Part shown: in pieces, positions 15,719-24,119 of the stretch
Numbering within the stretch: position 1 is the first letter of the stretch
How the letters are laid out: every line of letters begins with the position of its first letter
From: CAZEHJ01 sp964512485
Lineage (GTDB): Bacteria > Bacteroidota > Rhodothermia > Rhodothermales > UBA10348
Length of the DNA stretch: 29,314 nt
Reading direction: 5' to 3'
Assembly: GCA_964512485.1 (NCBI GenBank)
Contig: CAZEHJ010000045.1
Coordinates: 1-29,314 of the forward strand
Notes under the pieces: generated by a model
The model's input: only the letters and a program-made list of their open reading frames with translations
Told to the model about the DNA's origin: nothing
Databases searched by the model: none
Translations under genes and position numbers: made by a program

Positions 15719-16147
15719 CTACTGATCTTCTCCGGGAGGAATCAGCGTAGCATCACCGGCAACACACATTTTCTTGCCGAGGTAGATGTACGTTTTCATT
15801 CTGATGTGCCGGTATTTTTCAATCTTCTCTCCTACACGAACTTCGACCGTGATCTCTGATCCCACGGGTACTGGGCGCAGGAACTTGGCTGAAATATTGA
15901 CAGCCACGCATCCGGGGCCGGGGAAATCTCTTCCGAGGGCCTTCGAAATGATACCCAGCAGAAATATCCCGTGGACAATCGGCTTGCCGAATCGGGTTGT
16001 TTCCGCAAACTCCTCATCGATGTGGATAGGATTGTCGTCGCCGGTCAAATCGGCAAACAGTTTCACATCTTCAGCCGTCAGGACGCGATTTACAGAGTAA
16101 GACTGTCCAACTTCGAGGGCTTCAAATGTATTCGGATTGGTGCTCAT
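15719..16147 (-). CDS. MaoC-like (R)-specific enoyl-CoA hydratase
   Basis: A single hotdog-fold protein of 142 residues. The hydratase motif TGDDNPIHIDEEFA contains Asp37 and His42, with the same spacing as the catalytic Asp31/His36 pair of PhaJ-type enzymes. The following TTRFGKPIVHGIFLLGIISK is the conserved core helix region. Such enzymes hydrate trans-2-enoyl-CoA (or ACP) to the (R)-3-hydroxy form in fatty-acid or polyhydroxyalkanoate metabolism. No polyester synthase or other fatty-acid gene is adjacent, so the substrate is open. It starts at an ATG and is divergent from the MMPL transporter gene. Confidence 0.87.
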   Translation of the reverse strand: MSTNPNTFEALEVGQSYSVNRVLTAEDVKLFADLTGDDNPIHIDEEFAETTRFGKPIVHGIFLLGIISKALGRDFPGPGCVAVNISAKFLRPVPVGSEITVEVRVGEKIEKYRHIRMKTYIYLGKKMCVAGDATLIPPGEDQ

Positions 16148-16467
16148 TCGAGGTGCTGGGTGGAGAAAGTCCGATCAGGACTCAAAAGATTAATCGAAAG
16201 AATGGACGGCACGACGCGAGGTTGAGTTCAAACCTACGGGAAAAAAGTCAACTGGCGCTCAGTTCGACCGATGAAAAAAAAGAGTATTAAACCAGAATCG
16301 CTACTTTCGGTATGTTTTTGACGTCATGCACGAGGATTTGCCCTCATCGCACACGAAATTCCCGGGATGGATTTGAACAATCACCCTGATTGTCGGGTTC
16401 GAAAGACGACTTGAATTTCCCCGAGGATCACGACACGTTTGCTTTAGACATTATTGCGTAAGCCCCT
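16148..16467. other. 320-bp divergent intergenic region, maoC / MMPL transporter
   Basis: No gene is visible. It must contain both divergent promoters. Elements that stand out are the palindrome TGACGTCA (16319-16326), a 7-bp inverted repeat ACAATCA-CCC-TGATTGT (16377-16393), and A-rich runs near 16235-16285. A weak resemblance to the Bacteroidota-type -7 box (CACGTTTG, 16434-16441) lies 26 bp before the transporter start. None of this is strong enough to assign a promoter. Confidence 0.4.
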
Positions 16468-18972
16468 ATGATGCATCGCGTTTTTGAACGTCTCCGACCC
16501 TTCATCAGGGGTGTCGTGAATCATGCACCGTGGGTTTTACTGGTTTCGGTGTTGTTGTCCGTGGCTGGAGTCCAACTGGCGACGCGGTTGAGCATCGATA
16601 CAGACCTTGCCAATTTGATTCCCCCTGAATACCCGAGCGCACAGGCCCTCGAGAAGCTTCGGGAAACAGTTGGAGGGGAAACGGAGGCCGCGATCGCCAT
16701 CGAAAGCCCATCTTTCGAAGCGAATAAGGCATTCGCCGAGGCGCTTATTCCTGAGATCCTTGCCCTCGTAGGCAAGGAATACAGTGAGCCCTATTTCCAG
16801 CGGGTGGAGTATTACAAGGACACCGAGTTCTTGAAATCCAACGCACTCTATTTTGCTACTCCGGCCGAACTGGATCTCGTTGAAACGTGGCTCGACGACA
16901 AGATTTATGATGCCCGCCTCGACGCGAATCCCATGTTCTTCGATCTGGAGGACGAATTCGACGACGAGGAGGTCGAACCCGATTCGGTTGCAGACGAACT
17001 GAGTGCCATTTACAATGAAATCGTCTCGAAAGAGTATCCGATTTCGGATGACAGCCTGACCATGGTCCTCCGGTTTTTTCCGGCAGAATCGTCCTCGAAC
17101 ATCAGCTTCATTGAGAGCGCCTATCGGGACATCGATAGCGTGATCGCCCGGGTTGATCCAACCGCCTATCATGCGGAAATGGAGGTCACGCCGGCGGGTC
17201 GTCTGTACCGGCAAATGGTGGAGGTTCAGACGATTCAGCGGGATGTACTGAACTCCTTCGGCTCCGGAGTACTGGCTGTTCTGCTGATGGTGGTCATGTA
17301 CTTCTTCTACAAGTCCTATTCGGCGCGCGCCGGCCGCTCTTTCAGCATGAAGGTGATCCTGACAGAGCTTGCACGAATACCCCTGATGGCCATGGTAATC
17401 GGGCTTCCCCTTTTGATGAGCCTGTCCTGGACGTTTGGCGTAGCGTTTCTGGCATACGGTCAGCTCAACCTGATGACCTCAACTCTTGGGTTGGTACTGT
17501 TCGGCCTGGGAATTGACTATGGCATACACTTTTATGCGCGTTATTCGGAAGAACGGGCATCCGGAAAATCGGTGATTGATGCGGTTGAGGTGACCTTTTC
17601 GAGTACCGGTCAGGCGGTCACCATTGGCGCGCTGACTACCTCTCTCGCTCTTTTCGTTCTGGTGGTGGCGGACTTCAGGGGGTTCAGCCAATTCGGCTTT
17701 ATTGCTGGCACAGGTATCCTGTTTGCCCTCATAGCAATGCTGGTCGTGATGCCCGCCCTGCTTTCAGTATTTGAACGCTTCGGACTCATGAATCTGACGG
17801 CTGCGGGGCCGGCGAAAGCCGTATCCGATTCCAAGCGTGTGTTTCCCTCAGCGCGCGCAGTTCTCGCGTTGAGCGTACTGGCTGTGGCAGCTGCCCTGGC
17901 TTTTCTTCCGCGAGTAGAATTTGAATATCGCTTCGGTGAACTCGAACCGGAGTATGAGGAGTATGTCGCTCGCCGGGCGGTAGTCAGAAAGGTGTTCAGC
18001 GACAGCAGACGCCGGAACCCGGCCTACGTAGTGGTGGATTCGCCCGACGAAATTCAGCCCATCACTGCCGCACTCAACCAGCTCATCGATACAGATACGC
18101 TTTCGGCGACCATCAAGAGGATTGAATCCCTGCAGGATCGTTTCCCCATGAGAGCAGGCGCACAGGCCGAGCGACTGGATCGACTCGAAACGATTCGCGG
18201 ACTGCTGGACGACAAATTTCTCAAGACCGATGATTCGGATGACATGGAACGCCTGCGCCGGGCCGCCTCCACGGATCGTGTTCTGGAATTTGAGGAGGTA
18301 CCGGAATTTCTGCGGAAGCAGTTCACTTCGAAAACGGGTGAATTAGGCAATTTCGTGATCATCTATCCCCTGTATGGACTTTCGGACGGGCGAAGATCGA
18401 TCGCGTTTTCAAACGACGTGGGATCCATCATAACCGAAGAGGGAAGGGAGTACCACGCGGGATCCACATCTCTCGTGGCCGCCGATATGCTCAAACTGAT
18501 GCGGAGCGAATCACCGTGGATGGTTCTGGCCACGCTGCTGATCGTCGCATCACTCATGTATCTCAATTTCAACACCATCCGATGGGCTCTCCTCGCTCTC
18601 TTGCCCCTCGTGGTAGGAATCCTGTGGATGCTTCTGCTGGTCGAACTTTTTGGGGCGCGCCTGAATTTTTACAATCTGATTGTGCTGCCTGCGGTCCTTG
18701 GGATAGGCAATGATGCAGGTGTCCACCTTGTTCACAGATATCGGGAGGAAGGACGCGGTTCTATCATGAGCGTATTGCGATCCACAGGAGAACACGTGGC
18801 CATGGGATCGCTGACGACCATGGTGGGATTTGCTGGACTACTGCTGAGCTTTCATCCCGGACTGGAGTCGATCGGTTTTCTGGCGGTTCTGGGAATTGGC
18901 TCAACTCTCGCCGCCGCTCTTCTCTTCCTGCCCGCCCTGTTGCAGTGGATGGAAAATCGCCAGCCGGCCTGA
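16468..18972 (+). CDS. RND-superfamily MMPL-type exporter
   Basis: An 834-residue membrane protein with the twofold RND layout. TM1 (about 19-38) is followed by a large exterior domain (about 39-260), a TM bundle (about 263-440), TM7 (about 463-483), a second exterior domain, and a final TM bundle (about 676-825). The fourth helix of each half carries the acidic MMPL/patched-type motif, GLGIDYGIHFYARY (Asp350) and GIGNDAGVHLVHRY (Asp749), expected for proton-coupled transport. The family exports lipids and other hydrophobic compounds, and HpnN-type hopanoid transporters are a fair comparison. No adaptor or outer-membrane partner is adjacent. The stop codon lies within a 16-bp tandem repeat. 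Confidence 0.87.
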   Translation: MMHRVFERLRPFIRGVVNHAPWVLLVSVLLSVAGVQLATRLSIDTDLANLIPPEYPSAQALEKLRETVGGETEAAIAIESPSFEANKAFAEALIPEILALVGKEYSEPYFQRVEYYKDTEFLKSNALYFATPAELDLVETWLDDKIYDARLDANPMFFDLEDEFDDEEVEPDSVADELSAIYNEIVSKEYPISDDSLTMVLRFFPAESSSNISFIESAYRDIDSVIARVDPTAYHAEMEVTPAGRLYRQMVEVQTIQRDVLNSFGSGVLAVLLMVVMYFFYKSYSARAGRSFSMKVILTELARIPLMAMVIGLPLLMSLSWTFGVAFLAYGQLNLMTSTLGLVLFGLGIDYGIHFYARYSEERASGKSVIDAVEVTFSSTGQAVTIGALTTSLALFVLVVADFRGFSQFGFIAGTGILFALIAMLVVMPALLSVFERFGLMNLTAAGPAKAVSDSKRVFPSARAVLALSVLAVAAALAFLPRVEFEYRFGELEPEYEEYVARRAVVRKVFSDSRRRNPAYVVVDSPDEIQPITAALNQLIDTDTLSATIKRIESLQDRFPMRAGAQAERLDRLETIRGLLDDKFLKTDDSDDMERLRRAASTDRVLEFEEVPEFLRKQFTSKTGELGNFVIIYPLYGLSDGRRSIAFSNDVGSIITEEGREYHAGSTSLVAADMLKLMRSESPWMVLATLLIVASLMYLNFNTIRWALLALLPLVVGILWMLLLVELFGARLNFYNLIVLPAVLGIGNDAGVHLVHRYREEGRGSIMSVLRSTGEHVAMGSLTTMVGFAGLLLSFHPGLESIGFLAVLGIGSTLAAALLFLPALLQWMENRQPA

Positions 18973-18999
18973 TCGCCAGCCGGCCTGATCGCCAGCCGG
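18956..18999 (+). repeat. 16-bp tandem repeat across the transporter stop codon
   Basis: ATCGCCAGCCGGCCTG occurs at 18956-18971 and 18972-18987, and its first 12 bases recur at 18988-18999. The repeat contains the stop codon of the MMPL gene and ends 8 bp before the stop of the convergent glycosyltransferase gene. Each unit contains GCCGGC or part of it, so it can form GC-rich secondary structure. Confidence 0.85.
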
Positions 19000-19007
19000 T
19001 TTCGAAT

Positions 19008-20138
19008 CTATCTCAGGTTGGACAGATACTTTGCGGCAACCGCATCCCATCCGTGGCGATCGATCACATGCTGTCGTGTGCGTACGGATAGAGCTCCAAG
19101 ATCGTCCCTGGCCGAATCGAGGGATGAAATGCGGTCCACAAAACCCTGTGCATCTCCCGTCTCTACAAAAAACCCGTTCTGGTTGTCAACAATGACCTCT
19201 TTTATGCCCTCGAGCCGCGCCGCGACCGTAGGAAGACCGGACAGACCGGCTTCGAGCATAACGATCCCGAATCCCTCCATATCCCCTGGAACGGGAATGT
19301 TGGGCATCACGAAAAGATCAGCGCCCTGGTACAGAGCTTCCAACTGGTCATCCCCGAGTCGTCCGAGCAATCGGACTCTGTCCTGCATGCCAGCCTGCTC
19401 GATGGCCGCCTGAATGGAAGGTCCCTCAGGTCCGTCTCCTCCAAGCCAGTAGTGGACATGATTCGGTAGCGAGGGAAGGACATTTTCAATGAACCAGGCG
19501 AAGCCCTTCCGCTTGACCTGCCGTCCGATAGAACAAAGGAGCATTGCACCGTCGGGTAGGTCTCGTCTGTTTGGCAAGCCGTCGCGGGCTCCGGCCCGAC
19601 GCTCGGGGGCGCGAAAGCGATCGAGTTGAACTCCGTTGTGAACGACGGCCAGCTTCTCGGGCGCAAGCCCGCGATCTGTACATGCCTGCCCGGTAGCTCC
19701 GCTGACAGGCATCACCAGATCAACCGCATCGAACACGCGAGGTACGATATGCTTCTGATACGCATCGACAGGAGTGGTGACGTCCAACCCGTGGACAATT
19801 GTGGCCACCCGCACACCCGAGTCCTTCAGATATCGTCGCAGGAAGATCGTCAGAATGGCGGTGACCATACTCGAGAAGAGTATCACGTCCACTTCTCCTC
19901 GCTTGATCTTCCTTCGCAGCTTAAACCACGTCCGGATGAGAAATGGGCCTGCCAGAACGTGCACCCATTTCCAGCTCGCAACCAGAAGAATCGCATCGTA
20001 GGAGACCGCGCCACTCATTACATCAGGATTCCTGCGCATGGCCGCATCCATCTCCATAGCCACCCGCTGCATCCCACCGATATTCGACAGCGGACGATGA
20101 GGAGGAGAAAAGGAATGGGAAACGAAAGAAAGACGCAC
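19008..20138 (-). CDS. GT4-family glycosyltransferase
   Basis: A 376-residue GT-B protein. The N-terminal half includes the loop IGGMQRVAMEM near residue 20-30. The C-terminal half has VVHNGVQLDRF (165-175), GRQVKRKGF, GGDGPEGP and the EX7E nucleotide-sugar motif EGFGIVMLE (Glu288/Glu296). These are diagnostic of retaining family 4 transferases, but donor and acceptor cannot be read off. It starts with GTG and lies 76 bp downstream of another GT4 gene on the same strand, probably in one operon with the flippase-like gene. The N-terminal donor loop is less canonical than in its neighbour. Confidence 0.85.
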   Translation of the reverse strand: MRLSFVSHSFSPPHRPLSNIGGMQRVAMEMDAAMRRNPDVMSGAVSYDAILLVASWKWVHVLAGPFLIRTWFKLRRKIKRGEVDVILFSSMVTAILTIFLRRYLKDSGVRVATIVHGLDVTTPVDAYQKHIVPRVFDAVDLVMPVSGATGQACTDRGLAPEKLAVVHNGVQLDRFRAPERRAGARDGLPNRRDLPDGAMLLCSIGRQVKRKGFAWFIENVLPSLPNHVHYWLGGDGPEGPSIQAAIEQAGMQDRVRLLGRLGDDQLEALYQGADLFVMPNIPVPGDMEGFGIVMLEAGLSGLPTVAARLEGIKEVIVDNQNGFFVETGDAQGFVDRISSLDSARDDLGALSVRTRQHVIDRHGWDAVAAKYLSNLR

Positions 20139-20205
20139 TGAGGTGTTGATCTGAGGAAGTTTATTGGATGGATAGAATCACAGCGCGCGCTTTCAATGCG
20201 CCCGT

Positions 20206-20217
20206 TGAACGCGTTCA
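20206..20217. repeat. 12-bp palindrome at the end of the second GT4 gene
   Basis: TGAACGCGTTCA is a perfect palindrome that includes the stop codon (20215-20217 on the minus strand) of the upstream glycosyltransferase gene. It lies in the 76-bp gap before the next gene of the same operon. Role unknown. Confidence 0.4.
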
Positions 20218-21408
20218 GCCCGCGAGAGTCCGCCGGGAGTTCTTGTCGTTAATCTGATTGTAATAGGAATCGATTCGGCCCAAGATAAGTCGCCAGCTAT
20301 AGGTCTCTGCCTCTGCGCGAGCTGCCGCTCCCATTCTGGCCCTTCGTTCAGGGTCCTCAAACAGACAACGGATATGTTTGGAGAACGAATCCACATCCCG
20401 ACCCGGGCACAGATACCCGGTCTTGTCGTGCAGCACGAGCGAGTTGCTTCCCGTCGCGTCCGCACAGAGAGTGGGAATACCACTGGCCATGGCCTCGAGT
20501 GTCACATTTCCGAAGGTCTCTGTTTCGGAAGGAAAGAAAAAGATGTCTGAAGAGGCGTACGCCATGGGAAGATCATCTCCCTCCAGATGTCCCAGCAGAA
20601 TGGCCTCCGGCAATTGTTCGACCAGCATCGACCTCGCAGGACCATCTCCTACAACGAGGCACCTGACGTTGGCTCCCTCACTTTGTACCCGACGGACAAC
20701 CTCGGCAAAGATGTCGAGACCTTTCTCTACAACGAGTCTGGAAACGAAGGTCACGACGACCTCATCGTCCTTGAACCCGAGGCCTCGTCTCCATTCCATG
20801 GATTTCCTCTCCGGCGAAAATCGCTGGATATCTACACCCCTCGGCCAGAGTTCGACACCGTCTTCAATTCCATGCTCCTCCAACACTGCCGCCATGGAGG
20901 CGGAAGGGACATAAAGATGTTCGCACTTTTTGTAGAACCACCTCAGATAGGCCCACATGAAGCCGGTGAGCCACCCCATCTTATAGTATTTCAGATAGGA
21001 ACTGAAATGAGTGTGGTACGAGGCTACAACAGGGATTTTTCGCAATCTGGCATACATCAGGGCCTGAAGCCCCAAGAGGTCCGGAGTCGCGATGTGGACG
21101 ATGTTTGGCTTGAATCGACGCAGTTCTCTCATCGCTCGAAACCCCATTCCGACCGAGATCCGATACTCGGGCCTGGTGCCCATTGGAACAGAGGGCACAG
21201 ATGTCATCACGCCTGCGTGCTCGATCGGAGGATTTGCAATCGTGGGAGCAAACACATGAACGGGAGTAGACCCTGCCTCCAGGTAGGAAACCAACCGGTT
21301 GAGGGTCAGGGCAACGCCGTCGACGACATGGTTATAAGCGCCAGTAAATAGGGCAATACGCTTTTCAGGCGGTTGGGCGGCGATCCCGGACTGAGTTTTT
21401 CGGATCAT
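20215..21408 (-). CDS. GT4-family glycosyltransferase, SqdX/MgtA-like
   Basis: This 397-residue GT-B enzyme begins its donor fold with RIALFTGAYNHVVDGVALTL (17-36) and contains SYHTHFSSYLKYY (130-142). Both are typical of the branch with sulfoquinovosyl-diacylglycerol synthase SqdX and mannosyltransferase MgtA. The C-terminal half has PRGVDIQRFSP, SRLVVEKGLD, VGDGPARS and the EX7E motif ETFGNVTLE (Glu297/Glu305). Transfer of a sugar to a lipid acceptor is a reasonable inference, not a demonstrated function. Its ATG overlaps the end of the flippase-like gene by 4 bp (ATGA type), so the two are translationally coupled. Confidence 0.87.
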   Translation of the reverse strand: MIRKTQSGIAAQPPEKRIALFTGAYNHVVDGVALTLNRLVSYLEAGSTPVHVFAPTIANPPIEHAGVMTSVPSVPMGTRPEYRISVGMGFRAMRELRRFKPNIVHIATPDLLGLQALMYARLRKIPVVASYHTHFSSYLKYYKMGWLTGFMWAYLRWFYKKCEHLYVPSASMAAVLEEHGIEDGVELWPRGVDIQRFSPERKSMEWRRGLGFKDDEVVVTFVSRLVVEKGLDIFAEVVRRVQSEGANVRCLVVGDGPARSMLVEQLPEAILLGHLEGDDLPMAYASSDIFFFPSETETFGNVTLEAMASGIPTLCADATGSNSLVLHDKTGYLCPGRDVDSFSKHIRCLFEDPERRARMGAAARAEAETYSWRLILGRIDSYYNQINDKNSRRTLAG

Positions 21409-22403
21409 GCGTCTTCCTCCTGCGCCGGTTCGACGCCAACATCTTCAGATCCAATCTGATCGGTTCGGGCGCTTTTTGATCCAGAGGCGAGAGAAAGTGG
21501 CACAAACATACCCACACTGATAATTCTGTCCGCCACACTGCGGGTCAAAAGCATGGCTGCGATAGCTGTATCCGCACCTTCCAGAATACCTGGAATTCCG
21601 AGAATGACGCTCATGGCGACCAGATCGCGTGTCATCAGAAACGGCAGCCGGTTCGTCACCGTCTGGATGGCCAGCATCGTTCCCCAGACATAAAACGGAA
21701 TGTCAGGAAGGACGACCCACCACTGGAGGATCTGAAGAATGTAGATGATCAGGAATCGGCTGAGATGAACCCCGAAAAGACCCATTATCGTGGTCCCGGG
21801 CAACTTGAAGAGCGTGTGCCTGAAGCGATGTCCTACCGTAACAACTACCGCAACAACAATGATGGTGCCGTAGAAGAGATAGAGGTCATTATCTCCGACC
21901 AGCTGGGTCAACTGAATCTGTCCGGTGACGAGCAGCAGTCCGAGGAGCAGTCCGGTCGCTGCGAAGGCACCCATCGAAGATGTGATGCCCACGTCGACCA
22001 TGATTCGCAGCATCTTGCCACGCGCCAGGCCCAGTTTATCCTTGACCCAGATCAGAAAAAAAAGCTCTCCTGAATACCCCATCAGATCCAGATTCAGGAC
22101 CTTTTTCCGGATGAAAACCGAAAGAAGTGACAGTTTTCTTACAGGGACCGGAATGAGCGTTCCGTAGATTGCGGTTTCGAAAACGGGCAACAGGAAATAC
22201 ATGACAACCACGATCACGTAGAACCATGGCGTCGTAGGCATTTCATTGAGAAGATTTGCCCAGCCAATGTCTGAAAGTGATCGAAACAGGATGGCAACGA
22301 CTGCTAATCCAATGAGAATTCGAGCGGCTTTTATGAGCCGTTTTCCCATGGTCGAGGTCGTTACACGCTCAAGGGTCTCTCTGATGGATTGGAAACGATT
22401 CAA
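21405..22403 (-). CDS. Multi-pass membrane protein, LPG-synthase-TM/flippase-like
   Basis: A 332-residue protein with about seven to eight hydrophobic segments, for example around 27-42, 60-84, 135-160, 172-195, 205-230 and 255-310. It has a short polar tail rich in acidic residues. The layout and a conserved-looking region (VLNLDLMGYSGELFFLIW) resemble the lysylphosphatidylglycerol-synthase transmembrane/AglD-like group, whose members often sit beside glycosyltransferases. I cannot assign a substrate. It overlaps the SqdX/MgtA-like gene by 4 bp, suggesting a joint role in making or moving a glycolipid. The start is uncertain: TTG at 22403 as given, or ATG at 22349 (314 aa). Confidence 0.7.
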   Translation of the reverse strand: MNRFQSIRETLERVTTSTMGKRLIKAARILIGLAVVAILFRSLSDIGWANLLNEMPTTPWFYVIVVVMYFLLPVFETAIYGTLIPVPVRKLSLLSVFIRKKVLNLDLMGYSGELFFLIWVKDKLGLARGKMLRIMVDVGITSSMGAFAATGLLLGLLLVTGQIQLTQLVGDNDLYLFYGTIIVVAVVVTVGHRFRHTLFKLPGTTIMGLFGVHLSRFLIIYILQILQWWVVLPDIPFYVWGTMLAIQTVTNRLPFLMTRDLVAMSVILGIPGILEGADTAIAAMLLTRSVADRIISVGMFVPLSLASGSKSARTDQIGSEDVGVEPAQEEDA

Positions 22404-22617
22404 CCGGAGTGTTTTCCTGTTTGAAGGCCTGTTTCAGGCTTTCGTTAATGGTTTGTCGGACAGACTTGATCGAGCCGGTTTCGATGACGATGTTTGCATA
22501 TCGGTCGATCCCAGGACCATGCATATTGAGACGATGATGCGCCGATGCCCGTCGTTTGGCGGTAATAAGCCGCCGTTCGGCAAACATAAGTTCGCAATCT
22601 ACAACCAACTGTTTCAA
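22369..22617 (-). other. Possible small or truncated gene upstream of the flippase-like gene
   Basis: A TTG-started frame of 82 codons (or 72 from an ATG at 22587) contains IDRYANIVIETGSIKSVRQT followed by an amphipathic helix-like stretch. That pattern is reminiscent of the C terminus of P-loop kinases, but no P-loop is present. It overlaps the flippase start by 35 bp and abuts the divergent gene at 22617. It may be a gene remnant or a chance frame; the region must also hold two divergent promoters. Confidence 0.18.
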
Positions 22618-23096
22618 TGAAAGGCAAAACGCTTACGAATAAAGCGAGAACGATTATTTCGACGGTTCTCGTCGTATATGCGTTCACTGTTGCCGTGAAT
22701 CTCGGAGAATTCTGGCCCTTCAGCATTTACCCGATGTTTTCCCAGGGAGGAAATCCCTGGTCGCGTGCACTGGTCCGCGAGATACCTGAAGGTGAACAGA
22801 TTTCCTGGGACAGGACGGACCTGGACAACCTTCCCGGCATTCCGTACGGCGTTTCTTCGAACGGAGTGGACGCCATTGACCTGGCGAACTTCGTATCGAA
22901 GACAGAAACGTGGAACACAACCCGCGTTCGGGCGCTCTCGTTCATGCTCCTGTCGGGGGTAGAGGATGCAAGGAAACTCCAGGTATTTCGGGTGCAGGCA
23001 AACCTTGATGATGCCGACAATGTCGTTATCCGGGCCACACCCTATCTGATCGTGTCAAACGACTCGAACTTCGTCAACCCGGGTATACAGCCATGA
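22617..23096 (+). CDS. Small membrane-anchored protein, partner of an HTTM-like protein
   Basis: A 159-residue protein with one N-terminal membrane segment (about 11-29), then GEFWPFSIYPMFSQGG and a polar, probably exported domain of about 110 residues. I recognise the WPFSxYPMFS-type segment from short proteins of unknown function encoded beside HTTM- or DoxX-like membrane proteins, and that is the arrangement here. The downstream gene overlaps it by 4 bp. No catalytic motif is visible in the exported part. Likely role: an accessory or regulatory subunit of the next protein, by inference from coupling. Confidence 0.6.
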   Translation: MKGKTLTNKARTIISTVLVVYAFTVAVNLGEFWPFSIYPMFSQGGNPWSRALVREIPEGEQISWDRTDLDNLPGIPYGVSSNGVDAIDLANFVSKTETWNTTRVRALSFMLLSGVEDARKLQVFRVQANLDDADNVVIRATPYLIVSNDSNFVNPGIQP

Positions 23097-23965
23097 AGAT
23101 GAACCTGTCTGCCAATCTTTTCGGATTTGACGATGTGGACACCGCGGGCCAGAAACTCTTCCGCAACATCTTCGAACTGTTCGTCGTCGTGGCCACCGCT
23201 TACCTGGCGTGGACCTGGGGCCAGTACACGCTCCGGATTTCAGATATTGTTCTGCCGCTGGGCTTCGCCCGATACATCGACATTTCATTCATGCACGGAA
23301 ATCTGTTGCCACTCTGGAATGCCGGGCTGATCACTGCTCTGGTAGTGGCTGGATTTTTTCGCTTCGGTCGATGGCCCTACGCGGTGGCCTGGGTCTTGCT
23401 CCTTTTTCAATACGCTGCCCGGTTCTCCCTCGGAGAGATTCCTCACAGTGCAAACCTGGTTGGAATGGGGCTACTCGGATATGCCTTAGCCGAACTCTTC
23501 TATCCCGATCGTGAAAGTCGTAGCAAATTCGGATTGGGATTCACCTACTTCTTTATCGGGCTGGGCTACACGTTTGCTGCCTGGAGTAAACTCATCGCCT
23601 CGGGAATCACGTGGTCAGACGGCCGGCATCTCTGGATGTGGATCAACGAGAAGGCCGTCGACGAAATCGCCCGTTCCGGCATGGTAGAGTTGAATTACAT
23701 TCAAGAGCTCGCCCTTTCAAGCCTGATGGTCGCCACGATTTTTCTCACATTCGGACTGGTAGCCGAGTTCTTCGCGTGGCTGGTGTGGTTCAAGAAGTGG
23801 CGTTATCCCGTCATGTGGGCGATTCTGGCGCTGCACATCGGGATCTGGGTTACGATGGACATACTCTTCAAGCTGTCTGTCATCGAGCTTATTCTGCTCT
23901 CCCTACCCTGGGGCGCATTATTCGATCGCTTTTTGGTCGGTAAAACGAGCGCGGCTCCCGCCTGA
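23093..23965 (+). CDS. HTTM-like integral membrane protein
   Basis: A 290-residue protein with six to eight hydrophobic helices. Polar motifs between them include IPHSANLVGMGLLGYALAEL, the conserved-looking YTFAAWSKLIASGITWSDGR and a MWINEKAVDEIAR stretch. The order of helices and the KLxxSGxxWxxG-type loop resemble the horizontally transferred transmembrane (HTTM) domain, related to the membrane part of vitamin-K-dependent gamma-carboxylase. The C-terminal lumenal domain of true carboxylases is absent. Its ATG overlaps the small upstream gene by 4 bp; a second ATG follows two codons later. The reaction, if any, is unknown. Confidence 0.62.
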   Translation: MKMNLSANLFGFDDVDTAGQKLFRNIFELFVVVATAYLAWTWGQYTLRISDIVLPLGFARYIDISFMHGNLLPLWNAGLITALVVAGFFRFGRWPYAVAWVLLLFQYAARFSLGEIPHSANLVGMGLLGYALAELFYPDRESRSKFGLGFTYFFIGLGYTFAAWSKLIASGITWSDGRHLWMWINEKAVDEIARSGMVELNYIQELALSSLMVATIFLTFGLVAEFFAWLVWFKKWRYPVMWAILALHIGIWVTMDILFKLSVIELILLSLPWGALFDRFLVGKTSAAPA

Positions 23966-23976
23966 ACAGAAGCAGC

Positions 23977-24076
23977 NNNNNNNNNNNNNNNNNNNNNNNN
24001 NNNNNNNNNNNNNNNNNNNNNNNNNNNNNNNNNNNNNNNNNNNNNNNNNNNNNNNNNNNNNNNNNNNNNNNNNNNN
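23977..24076. other. Assembly gap (100 N)
   Basis: Exactly 100 unknown bases separate the HTTM-like gene from the GT2 gene. Unlike the first gap, the flanks share no visible overlap. The 43 bases to its right (24077-24119) carry no gene; missing genes in the gap cannot be excluded. Confidence 0.99.
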
Positions 24077-24119
24077 AACAAAGGCGGCGGCCTGATCTCG
24101 GAGAGGACTCAGGCGGAGT

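Noticed and set aside
22246..22620. 124-codon plus-strand frame opposite the flippase-like gene start
   Set aside because: It lies mostly antisense to the membrane protein and its divergent promoter region, and the translation has no recognisable fold.
23803..24081. Minus-strand frame across the second gap
   Set aside because: It is mostly unknown bases plus antisense to the HTTM-like gene.
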